A DNA stretch of 64,000 nucleotides from Synechococcus sp. CBW1002 (GCF_015840915.1 NZ_CP060398.1:2914001-2978000), one strand, 5' to 3'. Shown: positions 52,613 through 62,628, counted from the stretch's first letter. Made by a program: numbers and translations. Notes: generated from the sequence alone by a model not told the origin.

Positions 52613-53956
52613 TCAAGCAGAGGCAACAAGTTGAAAACCAAGGGCAATGGCGCGTCGCTGGAGACCACGAATCTGACGATCCCTTGATTCCTCCTGATAT
52701 GCGGCAGCACCGGGATCCTGATATACCAAACCATCACGGAGCGTCTTGTAGTAAAGAATGGCAAGCTTTCGGGCAGTAGCAATTAATGCTTTACTCTTTC
52801 CGGCACGTGCTGCCAGACGACGTTGAAAAGCACCCAGTGCAGTATTCGTTCTTCCCAGCGGTACGGCAGCCATCCAAAAGGCACTACCTGCTCGCGTAGT
52901 GTCCTGTCGTGTTCGTGAAGAAAGTACCTTTCCCCCTGAGATCCTGTTCTGAGGACTGAGTCCCAGCCATGACACAAAATGCTGGGCACTGGGCCAGCGC
53001 TTCATGTCCAACCCACACTCACTAATGAGCGTGAGAACTGTTGTTGGTCCTAATCCCGGAAGCCTTAGAAGATTGTGGCCTGACAAGGCTTGAATTAGGT
53101 GGGTTGGGTTAAATGCAAAGCCATGTCCGCATATCTTCCAATCCCCAGGTTGACTGCCTGGATCTTGATAGTCCGAGCCGGCAAGCTCTGTCATCAATGA
53201 TTGTGCCGCAAGCTCGCAGGCCCTGATCTTCTCTGAATAGGTGTCAAAGAGCTCAACTGCGATCTTCAAAGAGAACAAGTGATCGTCTTGGTAGTTCCCC
53301 TCAAGAGCAGCCGCAATTGTTGCCGCGCTCTCCTTGCAGCGTCTGTCTCGGAGAGAAGCGAGTCTTTCGGGGTCCCTCTCACCTGAAAGTATGGCATCGA
53401 TGATTCGCCTACCGGTTAGTCCGCTGATATCTCTGACAACATGATGAAGCTGAAGATTCATAAGCATCAGCGCCTTCTGGATGTGTTGCTGATGAGACGA
53501 GCGGTATCGAACAAGTTGATCACGCTGCCGCAGATATGAGCGTAGTTCTGTGATTTTTTGGTCTGGACGAAAGCTTGCTCTCACCAGGCCGTAGCTGTGG
53601 AGCTGCTGAAGCCATTGTGCATCGTTGATATCCGTCTTGCGGCCCGGAACATTCTTGGCGTGCCTGGCATTAACAAGAAAGACGTCAATGCCTTTGCCAG
53701 AGAGAATCTCGTAAAGCGGAACCCAGTAGATTCCAGTGGACTCCATGGCAATGGTGCTAATTCCAACTGCCAGCAGCCATTCGGCGAGTGCGATTAGATC
53801 CTTTGTGAAGCTTGAAAACTTGCGGACGGGATTCGGATCAAGCTCGACAGGAACAGCAACAACGTGGAATCTACTGCCGACATCAATTCCAGCGGAACGA
53901 GGGTTAATGACTTTCAGACGAGCTCGGCGCTTGCCTGCTGAAATTGGTTCTCCCAT
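52613..53956 (-). CDS. IS110 family transposase
   Basis: 447 residues, ATG 53956. The N-terminal DEDD (RuvC-like) domain has SAGIDVGSRFHVVAVPVELD (Asp), TIAMESTGIYWVPLYEIL (Glu) and GRKTDINDAQWLQQLHSYGL (Asp pair). The C-terminal Transposase_20 domain has LLRLPGLGPTTVLTLISECG and FVSWLGLSPQNRISGGKVLS with the conserved Ser. The frame is intact. IS110 elements lack simple inverted repeats and edges were not set. Element A copy 3 lies just upstream, at CTAG 53971. Confidence 0.9.
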   Translation of the reverse strand: MGEPISAGKRRARLKVINPRSAGIDVGSRFHVVAVPVELDPNPVRKFSSFTKDLIALAEWLLAVGISTIAMESTGIYWVPLYEILSGKGIDVFLVNARHAKNVPGRKTDINDAQWLQQLHSYGLVRASFRPDQKITELRSYLRQRDQLVRYRSSHQQHIQKALMLMNLQLHHVVRDISGLTGRRIIDAILSGERDPERLASLRDRRCKESAATIAAALEGNYQDDHLFSLKIAVELFDTYSEKIRACELAAQSLMTELAGSDYQDPGSQPGDWKICGHGFAFNPTHLIQALSGHNLLRLPGLGPTTVLTLISECGLDMKRWPSAQHFVSWLGLSPQNRISGGKVLSSRTRQDTTRAGSAFWMAAVPLGRTNTALGAFQRRLAARAGKSKALIATARKLAILYYKTLRDGLVYQDPGAAAYQEESRDRQIRGLQRRAIALGFQLVASA

Positions 53957-54127
53957 GGCTTAAGGACTCACTAGGAGTTTGCTGAAAAACCCGGCCATCT
54001 CTGCGAGAATGGGCCAGCTGTCCAGCCCAGATGCGAGGTCAACGGGAGCGCAGCGGCTCCCTGTTCTCCTACGTGTCGATTGAGGATCGGATCCCGGCCG
54101 GCCATCCGCTGCGGCGGATCCGCAAGC

Positions 54128-55393
54128 TGAGGTGGGTGCCTTTTATTGGACAGTTCCGGCCCCTGACATCGTTAACCCAGGACGGGTGGAACATGGTTCG
54201 GCCTCAGTGTAGACCGCGTGGGGAGTTTTGCCTCCAAGGGAACTGTGAGGTCTTACATGGCAATACCGCCACAGGAAGCGGGCCAGGCTGATTTCAGCGT
54301 CCCAGCCATCGCTGTATGCCCGTAGGTAGACCTCCTCGTACTTGACAGTCCTCCACAGCCGTTCAACAAGGATGTTGTCGTAGCACCGCTTTCTGCCGGA
54401 CCAGCTGATCTGGATCCGCTCCCCTTTGAGTCTGGCCACAAAGTCAGCGGACGTGAACTGACAGCCTTGATCGGAGTGGAAGATCTCTGGCCTACGGCCG
54501 CCTCCCAAGGCCATCTCCAGGGCCTCCAGACAGAACTTCGTGTCAAGGCTGTTGGAGAGCCTCCAGCTGAGCACATGCCTGGAATGGAGATCCATGATCG
54601 CCACCAGATAGAGGAACCCTTTCTGCAGAGGGATGTAGGTGATGTCGGTCGCCCAGACCTGATCCACCGACGTGACCTGCGTGAGGTCCACCAGGCAGGG
54701 GAACCGCACGGACGGATCACCTGGAACCGTCGTCCGGGGCTTCTGGTAGATCGCCCGTAATCCCATGCGCCGCATGAGGTTTCGCACTCGATCTCGGCTG
54801 ATCGGGATACCATCTTGGGCCAGATAGTCCACCATCCGGCGGCTGCCGCTGCAGGGATCCTCCAGGTAGAGAGCATCGATCCTGGCCATGATCCGCAGCG
54901 TCGATACACGGACCGGTGTCGGCCGGTAGTACAGCGTGGATCGAGGCAGCCCCAGCAGCGCACACTGCCTGCTGATGCTGAGCTCGGGGTGGTCGTGATC
55001 GACCAGCTTGCGCAGTTCACGGGCATCAGAGCAGTTGAGACTTTTTTTTGAGCCACTCCAGCTCCATCTGCAGCCGTCCGATCTGCTGGAACAGCTCCGC
55101 CTCCTTGGCCTGCCCCTCCTCCTTGTCCTTGGTCTTCTTGCCTCGGGTGAAGAGCTCGCTGGCACCGTCCAGGAGCTGCCGCTTCCACTGGCTCACCTGG
55201 ATCGGGTGGATGGCGTGGTCGGCGGCGATCTCCTGGATCGTCTTGCGGCCACTGATCGCCTCCATGGCGACCCTGGCCTTGAACTCGGGGCTGTGGGTGC
55301 GGCGCTTGCTCATCGGTGGGAGCCCCTTTCAGGGGCGGTACCCCGCCTCAGAGGTTAACGATGGGGCCTGTCCAGAAAAGCCAGACCACCTCA
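54128..55393 (-). mobile_element. Element B copy 2 (IS3-type, 1266 bp)
   Basis: Ends TGAGGTGG...CCACCTCA with a 3-bp duplication AGC (54125-54127 and 55394-55396). Sequence matches copy 1 at an offset of exactly 18165 bases wherever I compared. Confidence 0.9.
54143..55313 (-). CDS. Element B transposase copy 2 (orfA plus orfB by -1 frameshift)
   Basis: Same product as at 35978-37148: orfA 55313 down to 55026, A8G slippery run at 55042-55049, orfB to 54143. Both frames intact and the protein translations identical to copy 1, implying very recent transposition. Confidence 0.85.
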
Positions 55394-56616
55394 AGCTGGC
55401 CGATCAGGCCCTCGATCGCCTCAATCCCACCTTCTGTGATCTGTACGCCGCAGAAGGCCGGCCATCAGTGCCGCCGGAGCAACTGCTGCTGGCCTCGTTG
55501 CTGCAGGCGTTCTACGGCATCCGCTCGGAGCGGTTGCTGCTCGAGCAGCTCCACTACAACCTGCTGTTCCGCTGGTTTGTGGGGCTGAGCCCAGATGATC
55601 CGATCTGGCATCCCACCACATTCACAAAAAACCGGGAGCGGCTGCTGAACGAGCAGGTGATGGGGAAGTTCCTGGAGAAGCTGATGGGTGCTCCGGAGGT
55701 CAAGCCGCTGCTCAGTGACGAGCACTTCTCCGTCGATGGCACCTTGCTGCAGGCCTGGGCCTCCCATGCCTCACTGGAGCGGATCGATGGGCAGGACGAT
55801 CCGCCGCCACCGCCGTCAGGCCCTGGCGAGGGTTTTGGCGCTCCAAAGCCCGGCAAGAAGCGAGCGAAAGGGGATTTCCGAGGCATCAAGCTCAGCAACA
55901 AGACCCACCGCTCCGGCAGTGATCCCGACGCCTTGCTGGCCCGGAAATCCAACGCCCACCCGGCTCAACCGAGCTACCGGGGTCATGTGCTCATGGACAA
56001 CCGCCATGCCCTGATCGTCGATTGCAAGGTCACGCAAGCCACGGGCACCGGGGAGCGGGATGCCGCCAAAGCCATGGCCGCGGATCGTCCCGGTGCCCAC
56101 CAGAAAACCATCGGTGCCGACAAGCACTACGACACCAGGGGCTTTGTCGCCGAGATGCGCCGCATCGGCGTGACGCCGCACGTGGTGCAGAACACCGCCC
56201 GATCTGGTGGTTCCGCCATCGATGGCCGCACCACCCGCCACGTGGGCTACGCCAAGTCGATCCATGCCCGCCGCGGCATCGAGAAGGTGTTTGGCTGGAT
56301 CAAACAGTGGGGAGGTCTGCGCCAGTTCAAGCTGCGCGGCACCGAGAAGGTGAGTGCGGTGTTCGGCCTGAATGTGATCGCCTACAACCTGATCCGCCTG
56401 GGCAACCTGCTCAAACCGGCGATGGCGGCGGCGTGAACAGGTGGTTGCCCAGAAGTGTGCCCAGACGGCAGTGATCAGGGAGCCCCAAAGGGGCAAAACA
56501 CACCAAAAGGGGAGCTCTGAGCCGCTGAAACTCTGAAAACCAGACCGAAATGAGCTGCACCAGCTCTCAGGAGGGAAAAACGCTGCTTCTCAGGCGGTTT
56601 TTCCGCAAACTCCTAG

Positions 56617-57690
56617 GTGATCGGGAGGGCATCAGGCAGGATTCGCGCACTAAAATCAGCAAATTCCTAATCGGGATCGGCCGACTAACTCATTGGTCAG
56701 TCGAGCCGTCGCCAGGGCAGGGAGCGCAATTCGAATCCCAGGCCACGTTTGCTTTCGGGGTCAGGCCTCCAAAGATGTCATCGGCCATGGCCCGATGTCC
56801 TCATGACCAGAGTGGCAAGGGCGCTCTGGCTTGGCCGTGGGTGTTTCGGGCGCGAGGGCGTACGCGCGTACTGGTTCGTTTGCTGACACTGGGGGACGCG
56901 TAGTCGTCCTCCAGCTCATCCCAGGGAATGAGCTCAGCAAGCTTGATCCAGCGATTGTCACCAGAGAGTTTGCCGCCAAACGGCAAGAAGAAATCCTCAA
57001 ACGAGAGCTGATGACGATGCTCGCGCCGATACATGTGGAAAACTCTGGACTGCTTTTCGGCGATATCGAGCCGAATTGAGCACATTCTACAGTTGAAATC
57101 TGCTCGGATCCACTGCGGCGCAGCCGCTTTGCCCTTTCTCAGGAGGCCCCAACTGACGCTTGAGCTCCCTTGCACGCAGGAGCAGTGGTCGGTCCAAGGC
57201 TGGCGACAAGGCAGGACTCACTGTGATCCCAGCCGACATGGTCAACGCCACCGGTTCAAACACGACTGCATTGGGAGTGAATGCGTTCGCGGGTGTCAAG
57301 CAAGCTGCGAGCAGTCGGGCGATCTGCAAGAGGTGTGGACGCTTGTGCCGCAGATCCACAGCGCGCTGCGGTGACCGTGTTGATACGCCGGTTCGGCTGG
57401 GCCGTCAAAACTGGATGCGGACCTGCCACCTGTAGGAGCAGCCAAGGCTTATCCAAGTGCCAACAGCGAGTACGACGGTGGACGGCCCTGATCGAGGTTC
57501 CTCTGGAGCAGCCGCAGGTGCCCCACTGTCTCGGACGGACTTTAACGTAACCATGCATGTGGCGTGAGGTCGAAGTAGGTGGGTAGCACTACAACCCTTA
57601 GCGACCTCACATTTGATTGGCGACTAGTCAACCTCCTGAGAGAGAACCCTTAGTCCGTTGTGGAGTGATGTCCCTAGACCCCTGAAATAC
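56617..57690. other. Mixed remnant DNA between element A copy 3 and the second sulfotransferase gene
   Basis: GC-rich debris up to about 57,550, then AT-richer island sequence. It contains one recognisable transposase fragment (listed separately). The remaining short frames on both strands have no recognisable family. The first ~20 bp continue the sequence left of the CTAG target. Confidence 0.4.
56900..57034 (-). pseudogene. Diverged N-terminal fragment of an element-C-like IS5-type transposase
   Basis: About 45 codons from ATG 57034: MYRREHRHQLSFEDFFLPFG, then GKLSGDNRWIKLAELIPWDE and LEDDYA. It aligns residue by residue with the start of the element C transposase (YRRHNNGQISIKEFHLPFGG...IPWDELEETYA) but is clearly a different, older relative. 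It ends abruptly after DDYA. Confidence 0.75.
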
Positions 57691-58761
57691 CTATTCATTG
57701 GTAGACAGCCTTGTGGAAAGGGGCGTAAACCTTAGGGCTCTACATAGTTTATCGCAGCGATCAATCAGCTGGGAATTGTGCATTATCTGTTTCCAGTAAT
57801 CAGGTACTATTTCGCCTGGATTTGAATGGTAAGATAAGTTTGCCGATGGATCACCACCTAAGGTGATATCAAGCCACCAAGAAGTTTTATCTTGTATCGG
57901 TGAGATGGTAGTCCCTGATACTATAGAAGTCATTTTACTTAGTCGTGTGCTCATGGACATCCTTCGCTTGAAAAGCGAGGTTACAAAAGTACTAGGACTA
58001 GAGCGAGTAAGTGGTGGCTCATAGCTTGCATATTCTGAACCGATGAACTGATTAATTCGTTCAAATGAATAACGACCAGTTGCTTCAGGGTGACGCATTA
58101 CGTGCACAGAGCTAGCCGTACGATGCTTGTCCTTTGATACAAGCAGTGATTCATTGATTGAGCACCACATTATGAGTGGATCCAGCGCTATGTCGGAATG
58201 AAACTCCTTAGCAATTGACCACCAAATCAGAAGTGAGTCTAAGCCGTGAATCGTGGTCAGTATTGAAGAAGCATAAAAATAAGGATCTCTAAAAAGATAT
58301 ATATAGCGCGCACCTGGATAATGAGATTCTAGCTGCGGAATCTCATCAGGAAATAATGCTAAGCTGAACGAAGGATCATACAGATTGCAGCTGCTGTTGG
58401 CCAAGAGCCTTTGATATACCTGTCCAAAAGTATCTCTTGAATACATCATGCTGAGATCATGATGTGCTGCTTCAAGCTGATAGGTTTCAAAGCCACCATA
58501 GATAATTCCAGACAAGGCACGAATTAAGCCATCATCAATGCTGTAAAGATCGAGAATAGAATTAACTTGTTTGAGGTGCTTAGAATCGCTTCTTATAGGA
58601 AGGTGAGTATGTGGAAGACCAATCTGCCCCAACTGACTCATTCTGTTGCTGAATGATATTGCGCCACCTCTAGGAGCACTGATAACAAAGTTTAATCGGT
58701 AAAAGTCGATGGGGTTTGGCGACGTACTTGCATGCGGTAATGCACGATGAATGGTAGTCAT
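57691..58761 (-). CDS. Sulfotransferase-like protein of the lipid-synthase island
   Basis: 356 residues from ATG 58761, 7 nt after the stop of the HlyD-fusion gene; a TTG at 58794 would overlap that gene. The fold opens FYRLNFVISAPRGGAISFSN, a PAPS 5'-phosphosulfate loop in which the usual G-T-[ST] is changed to G-G-A-I-S. The 3'-phosphate motif is ARYIYLFRDPYFYASSIL, followed by GLDSLLIWWSIAKEF. The middle (VHVMRHPEATGRYSFERIN) looks like the family's C-terminal lid. The altered P-loop may weaken PAPS binding. It could transfer sulfate to the synthase product or act in its export. Confidence 0.7.
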   Translation of the reverse strand: MTTIHRALPHASTSPNPIDFYRLNFVISAPRGGAISFSNRMSQLGQIGLPHTHLPIRSDSKHLKQVNSILDLYSIDDGLIRALSGIIYGGFETYQLEAAHHDLSMMYSRDTFGQVYQRLLANSSCNLYDPSFSLALFPDEIPQLESHYPGARYIYLFRDPYFYASSILTTIHGLDSLLIWWSIAKEFHSDIALDPLIMWCSINESLLVSKDKHRTASSVHVMRHPEATGRYSFERINQFIGSEYASYEPPLTRSSPSTFVTSLFKRRMSMSTRLSKMTSIVSGTTISPIQDKTSWWLDITLGGDPSANLSYHSNPGEIVPDYWKQIMHNSQLIDRCDKLCRALRFTPLSTRLSTNE

Positions 58762-58768
58762 TACTTGG

Positions 58769-61363
58769 CTAGGGAAGGAGAGACCAAAGATCAACGTTGA
58801 TAAACCTAGTAATGGGGGATATGAGATTTAAAAGAATACAGGTATAGCCAACATCAATTTTGGCATAACCTTTTGATCCAATAAAATTTGTAGGCAGACT
58901 ATCATCTAATTGTATCTGAAGTTCAACGTATTGTAGGCCATCAAGCTCAACTGTTGATGGACTAATAGATGAAACTGTACCTTTAAATTCCTGATCCGAA
59001 ACAGAATACAGTCTCAGGACACAAGGCAACTTAGTACGAACTCGTGCCCGATCATATTCAGGAATCAAGGCATTTGTCTGAGTTAGCGGCTGGGCTTTCA
59101 CGGTTAATATTGTCTCTCCTGGTGTTACAGTTCTGTTCAACAATGCTCTAGTATTTGAACTGATAACTCCGTCAAAAGGCATTACAAGCGTGAGCTTACT
59201 GATACGAGCCTCTAGAGCTTCTAATGCAATTTTGCCAACTTTCAAGCTACTTTCGGCTGAACTCAATTCATCTAGAGCTTTGGATAGTTGCTCTTCTGAG
59301 TTTACATCTTGATCGATTTTCTGTTTTCTCTGCGCGATTGTTACATCTGCCAAAGCAGATGTTAACTCACTTTTGGCACCCTCTAATTCGCCTGTAAGCG
59401 CTTCTTGAGAAGATAATAGGTTTTGAAGTTGAAATTCGCTGATTGCTCCAGACTTTGTTAAACCTCTCAATTTGGTTATTTGATCATTCTGAATCTTAAT
59501 CTGATTTTGTAGGGATGTAATCTTTGACTTTACTTTCTGAACCATTGCATATGCGCTTTGGAGTTCTTCATCGCGATTCTCTCCTTCAAGTTTAATACTT
59601 CCCGTGCGTATAGATTGAATAAGTGTCCTTTGAGTTCGAATATCTGAATCCAATTTTGAAATGAGTTGCATCTGCTGGCTAAGCTGAGAACTTAATGTTG
59701 GTGAGTACATTTCAAGTATCTTTGTTCCCTTTTTAAAGATAATCGATGATGGTCCAGCTTGAAAGATTTGTTTAACGACTGCCGTTTCCGTAGAACGTAT
59801 GTCAAGAGATTCACCTTCGGTTACATTTGCAGAACCTGTTACGGATGCCCTGAATGGAAACAAGAATATGATAATTAGGATAAAGGCTAGGAAAATTTTG
59901 CTGCTAAAAAAACTTGTAATACCGAAGTGCAAAGAATGTAGAAATGAATTTGCCGCACCAAGGGATTGATTTGGCAATGGTTCATCAGGTGTACCTAATG
60001 TATATGATTGTGGCGTAGCACGTATAGACAACTCATCAGTTTTTTTTGAAGTACGACTTGCTATAAGTTTAGTGAAAAATGTTAAGTATAAAAAGCGGAT
60101 AAGTAAAACAGTTAGTGCAATCCGGACTATTAATGCAGTCCAATGACCGGCAAACTGTGGAACCTCAGCAGATATGTTTGGTATAAGAATATTGTATAGT
60201 ATAAGCATTTTGATGGTAAATGCTATCAATAAAGCAATTAGGAAAAGCAAGCTATTGATATCAGACTTTGATAAGGATATTTGACTGAATTGCCCCTTAA
60301 AAAGATGAGAGAATGTTGTAAAAGTACGCTTTACTGAAATCTTGAGATAGTTCTTAGGCATGACCCCAAAGAACTCAAGCAGTCTTCTGCCTGGAGTATT
60401 CCGTACTGGTATCAGCAAAATAATCATACTGGCCAATGCGCCTTGTATGATTGCAACTAGGATATTGAGGCGAGAATAAGGTGAGGTGTCAGGTATTGGG
60501 GTATAAATATATAAATACAGGATTGAAAAAACAACAAGATATAAGCGTACTAGCAGTGGTTGGGCGACTAATATCAATTCTTCAAGCTTAGTTGCTCGTT
60601 GCTTGATTTCCTTGCTATTTTGTTCTTTGGCTAATCTGGGCAAAAAGCCCCATTTTAGTCTAAGATATAACTTTTGATCATCTATATTTAGGGAATATGA
60701 CAGAAGAATAGATATCATGACACTGATCAAGTTAATCACAATTAACATGATCAAGAGGCGCGACAAACCTGTCAGTGGATCAGACCTTTGTGACAATAAT
60801 ACGGCTAGTGGCTTTACCCCAAAGTAAAAACTGTATATAGTACCTACAAACAGTATTACTGTCAAAGGGAAAAGCCAAGCTTGCAGGCTGATTAAGGCTC
60901 TCGGAGGTCTTAGCAGTCCACGGGAGGTAATCCAATTAAAACTGAAAAGTAATATTTTACGATCTTCCTTTGATGTTGTTACCTTAGTGCGATCCGTTCT
61001 TGAGCCATTAGCTTGATATAAGGAACTTGTAGATCCATTCGAAGACAATGAGTCTGTCTTTGAGTTTGTCGGATAAAGATGAGGATCAACTGGAAGCAAT
61101 ATTCCTTTTTCACATAACCAAGAAATGTATTCATCTCGCTTAATCTCAGAGCGAGATGTATCAAAAAAGTTCTTGCAATTAGAAAAAAGAAAGTCGACCG
61201 AACCACCACTTGAATCAGCATTGAGAATGGCATCCCATTCAGATGCGGACAACTTAAACGAAGTGGTTCGGTCACCAAAATATAAACGATATTGCCCTTC
61301 TACCAGGGGAGAAGTTCGTACTGATGGATTGATACAGTAAAAACAACTATCACCTACTATCAT
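58769..61363 (-). CDS. PqqD-like / polytopic membrane / HlyD-like adaptor fusion protein
   Basis: 864 residues. Residues ~22-92 (YRLYFGDRTTSFKLSASEWD to WLCEKGILLPVD) resemble a PqqD-type winged-helix carrier domain. Six hydrophobic helices lie between ~160 and 430, and one at ~488-504 (SSKIFLAFILIIIFLFPF). Then a half barrel, a coiled coil (~556-725) and a second half barrel with KLTLVMPFDGVISSNTRALL and VTPGETILTVKAQ complete a HlyD/RND-type adaptor. The layout recalls PqqD-M50-HlyD proteins near peptide or lipid exporters, but I see no HExxH zinc motif. Probably an inner-membrane export or periplasmic-bridge component. It follows the TPR gene by 35 nt. Confidence 0.7.
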   Translation of the reverse strand: MIVGDSCFYCINPSVRTSPLVEGQYRLYFGDRTTSFKLSASEWDAILNADSSGGSVDFLFSNCKNFFDTSRSEIKRDEYISWLCEKGILLPVDPHLYPTNSKTDSLSSNGSTSSLYQANGSRTDRTKVTTSKEDRKILLFSFNWITSRGLLRPPRALISLQAWLFPLTVILFVGTIYSFYFGVKPLAVLLSQRSDPLTGLSRLLIMLIVINLISVMISILLSYSLNIDDQKLYLRLKWGFLPRLAKEQNSKEIKQRATKLEELILVAQPLLVRLYLVVFSILYLYIYTPIPDTSPYSRLNILVAIIQGALASMIILLIPVRNTPGRRLLEFFGVMPKNYLKISVKRTFTTFSHLFKGQFSQISLSKSDINSLLFLIALLIAFTIKMLILYNILIPNISAEVPQFAGHWTALIVRIALTVLLIRFLYLTFFTKLIASRTSKKTDELSIRATPQSYTLGTPDEPLPNQSLGAANSFLHSLHFGITSFFSSKIFLAFILIIIFLFPFRASVTGSANVTEGESLDIRSTETAVVKQIFQAGPSSIIFKKGTKILEMYSPTLSSQLSQQMQLISKLDSDIRTQRTLIQSIRTGSIKLEGENRDEELQSAYAMVQKVKSKITSLQNQIKIQNDQITKLRGLTKSGAISEFQLQNLLSSQEALTGELEGAKSELTSALADVTIAQRKQKIDQDVNSEEQLSKALDELSSAESSLKVGKIALEALEARISKLTLVMPFDGVISSNTRALLNRTVTPGETILTVKAQPLTQTNALIPEYDRARVRTKLPCVLRLYSVSDQEFKGTVSSISPSTVELDGLQYVELQIQLDDSLPTNFIGSKGYAKIDVGYTCILLNLISPITRFINVDLWSLLP

Positions 61364-61398
61364 GATAATGAATGAAAGATTAGGGAGTACAAAGGACT

Positions 61399-62430
61399 TT
61401 AGAATTCATCGTCATTATTATCGAATATAGTACTTTGATTCACTCCACTTTGAGATGATCCATATCCAGTTGTTTTCAACTTTTCCAGTTTTCCTGCCAA
61501 ATCGTGAATCAGCTGCTCACAGCGGCTCTGCTGATCCTCTTTGGTAAGGCTTGAGGGATCTACAATTGGAGCATCGGTCGAGTCTCCATCTGGTCCAATG
61601 GACTTTGAAGCAGACATCAAGCTGGACAATGCAAATTCATAATCTTTGTCTTGATATTGAATCTTACCCCAACAATAGTTAAAGCGAGGACTGTTGCTGC
61701 TTTGCACTCGGGTAAGTTCATCCTTGGCAGCACTGTATTCACCAAGATCTATGTAGCATTCAGCCGCATCAATTGATAGGCGCTCTTTGAGTTTAGAAGG
61801 ACATTCATCATTGTCTGCTGAACGAAGCACCGCCAAACCACGCACTTTATTACCCTGTGCGATGAGAATTTCACCAAGGAGGATTTGTGAATAATGATTC
61901 TTCGGATCAAGTCTCAAGCAGTTATTAAGATTGCGTTCGCATTCATCAAGCTGTCCTAGCTGAAGTTGAGCAATAGCAAGCATCCTGCGTAGCTTTGTGT
62001 CGTTAGGATTTTGAAGAACTGCTTCTCGTAAAATTTTGGCTGCGTTATCAGCATCTCCGAGCTGTTGCAAGAATGATGCTAGTGCAGTTACATCCAGCTT
62101 CTTGGTCGGCTTCTGTAGAAGAGCCCTGCTCGCGTACTCTTGTGCTAAAACTTTATTACCTTCTTGAAGCCTCAGCTTACCAATACGAGAAAGCAATCTG
62201 ATGTCTTCAGGTGTTAATGAAAGTGCTTTTTCAAGGTGAGCCATTGCAACTGCGGCATCACTTTCTGATCGAGCAATTGCAGCCATGGCTACGTGATATG
62301 GAGCGTAGAGTTCCCCATCAGGAACTCCGGCCAAGATCCGCCTTGCTTCAGGAAAATTCTTCTCATTAACGATCAGAGAGCGCACCTGCTTAAAGGTAGA
62401 TTTCAAGTGACCTGGAAGCACCGAAGCCAT
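61399..62430 (-). CDS. TPR repeat protein
   Basis: 343 residues. Repeats of the 34-residue TPR type run from ~40 to 270, for example AAVAMAHLEKALSLTPEDIR, KILREAVLQNPNDTKLRRML, CERNLNNCLRLDPKNHYSQI and YSAAKDELTRVQSSNSPRFN. The acidic C-terminus (FDNNDDEF) follows a charged helix. No signal peptide, so it is cytoplasmic. First gene of the operon; probably a scaffold for the synthase or exporter. The ATG at 62430 has AGGA about 12 nt upstream. Confidence 0.8.
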   Translation of the reverse strand: MASVLPGHLKSTFKQVRSLIVNEKNFPEARRILAGVPDGELYAPYHVAMAAIARSESDAAVAMAHLEKALSLTPEDIRLLSRIGKLRLQEGNKVLAQEYASRALLQKPTKKLDVTALASFLQQLGDADNAAKILREAVLQNPNDTKLRRMLAIAQLQLGQLDECERNLNNCLRLDPKNHYSQILLGEILIAQGNKVRGLAVLRSADNDECPSKLKERLSIDAAECYIDLGEYSAAKDELTRVQSSNSPRFNYCWGKIQYQDKDYEFALSSLMSASKSIGPDGDSTDAPIVDPSSLTKEDQQSRCEQLIHDLAGKLEKLKTTGYGSSQSGVNQSTIFDNNDDEF

Positions 62431-62454
62431 TGTTAAGCATTCCTAAACACGTGC

Positions 62455-62484
62455 ATTTTAGCACCGTGAACTAGCGGCAGTCAA
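62455..62484 (-). promoter_or_regulatory. Sigma70-type promoter for the island operon
   Basis: Minus strand TTGACT (62484-62479), 18-nt spacer, TAAAAT (62460-62455), followed 24 nt later by the TPR gene ATG at 62430. Near-consensus boxes with a good spacer directly upstream of the first gene; transcription would start near 62448. Confidence 0.55.
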
Positions 62485-62628
62485 CTCCGGATGCCTGGCG
62501 TTGATCTAAGATATAATTACAATCTGAAAATCTGAGTTTTTAGAATGCTCAACAGGGAGATTTTATCCGCTTTAAGGTTGCATGAATTCCTTTTCCAGTG
62601 AATTCTGAGCTGCTTTAGAACTTAAAGA

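Larger units (their letters stand above)
54031..56436 (+). pseudogene. Element A transposase, copy 3, split by element B
   Basis: The first 32 codons (54031-54127, MRGQRERSGSL to RIRKL) are separated from the rest (55394-56436) by element B. Excision with one AGC restores 378 codons. A read-through frame from inside element B (55048) enters the body of the transposase, so a chimeric product starting in element B is formally possible. Confidence 0.85.
53975..56612 (+). mobile_element. Element A copy 3, carrying element B copy 2
   Basis: Same ends as copies 1 and 2. The target duplication is CTAG (53971-53974 and 56613-56616), another 4-bp palindrome like TTAA. The net length after removing element B and its AGC duplication is 1369 bp. 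Confidence 0.9.
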
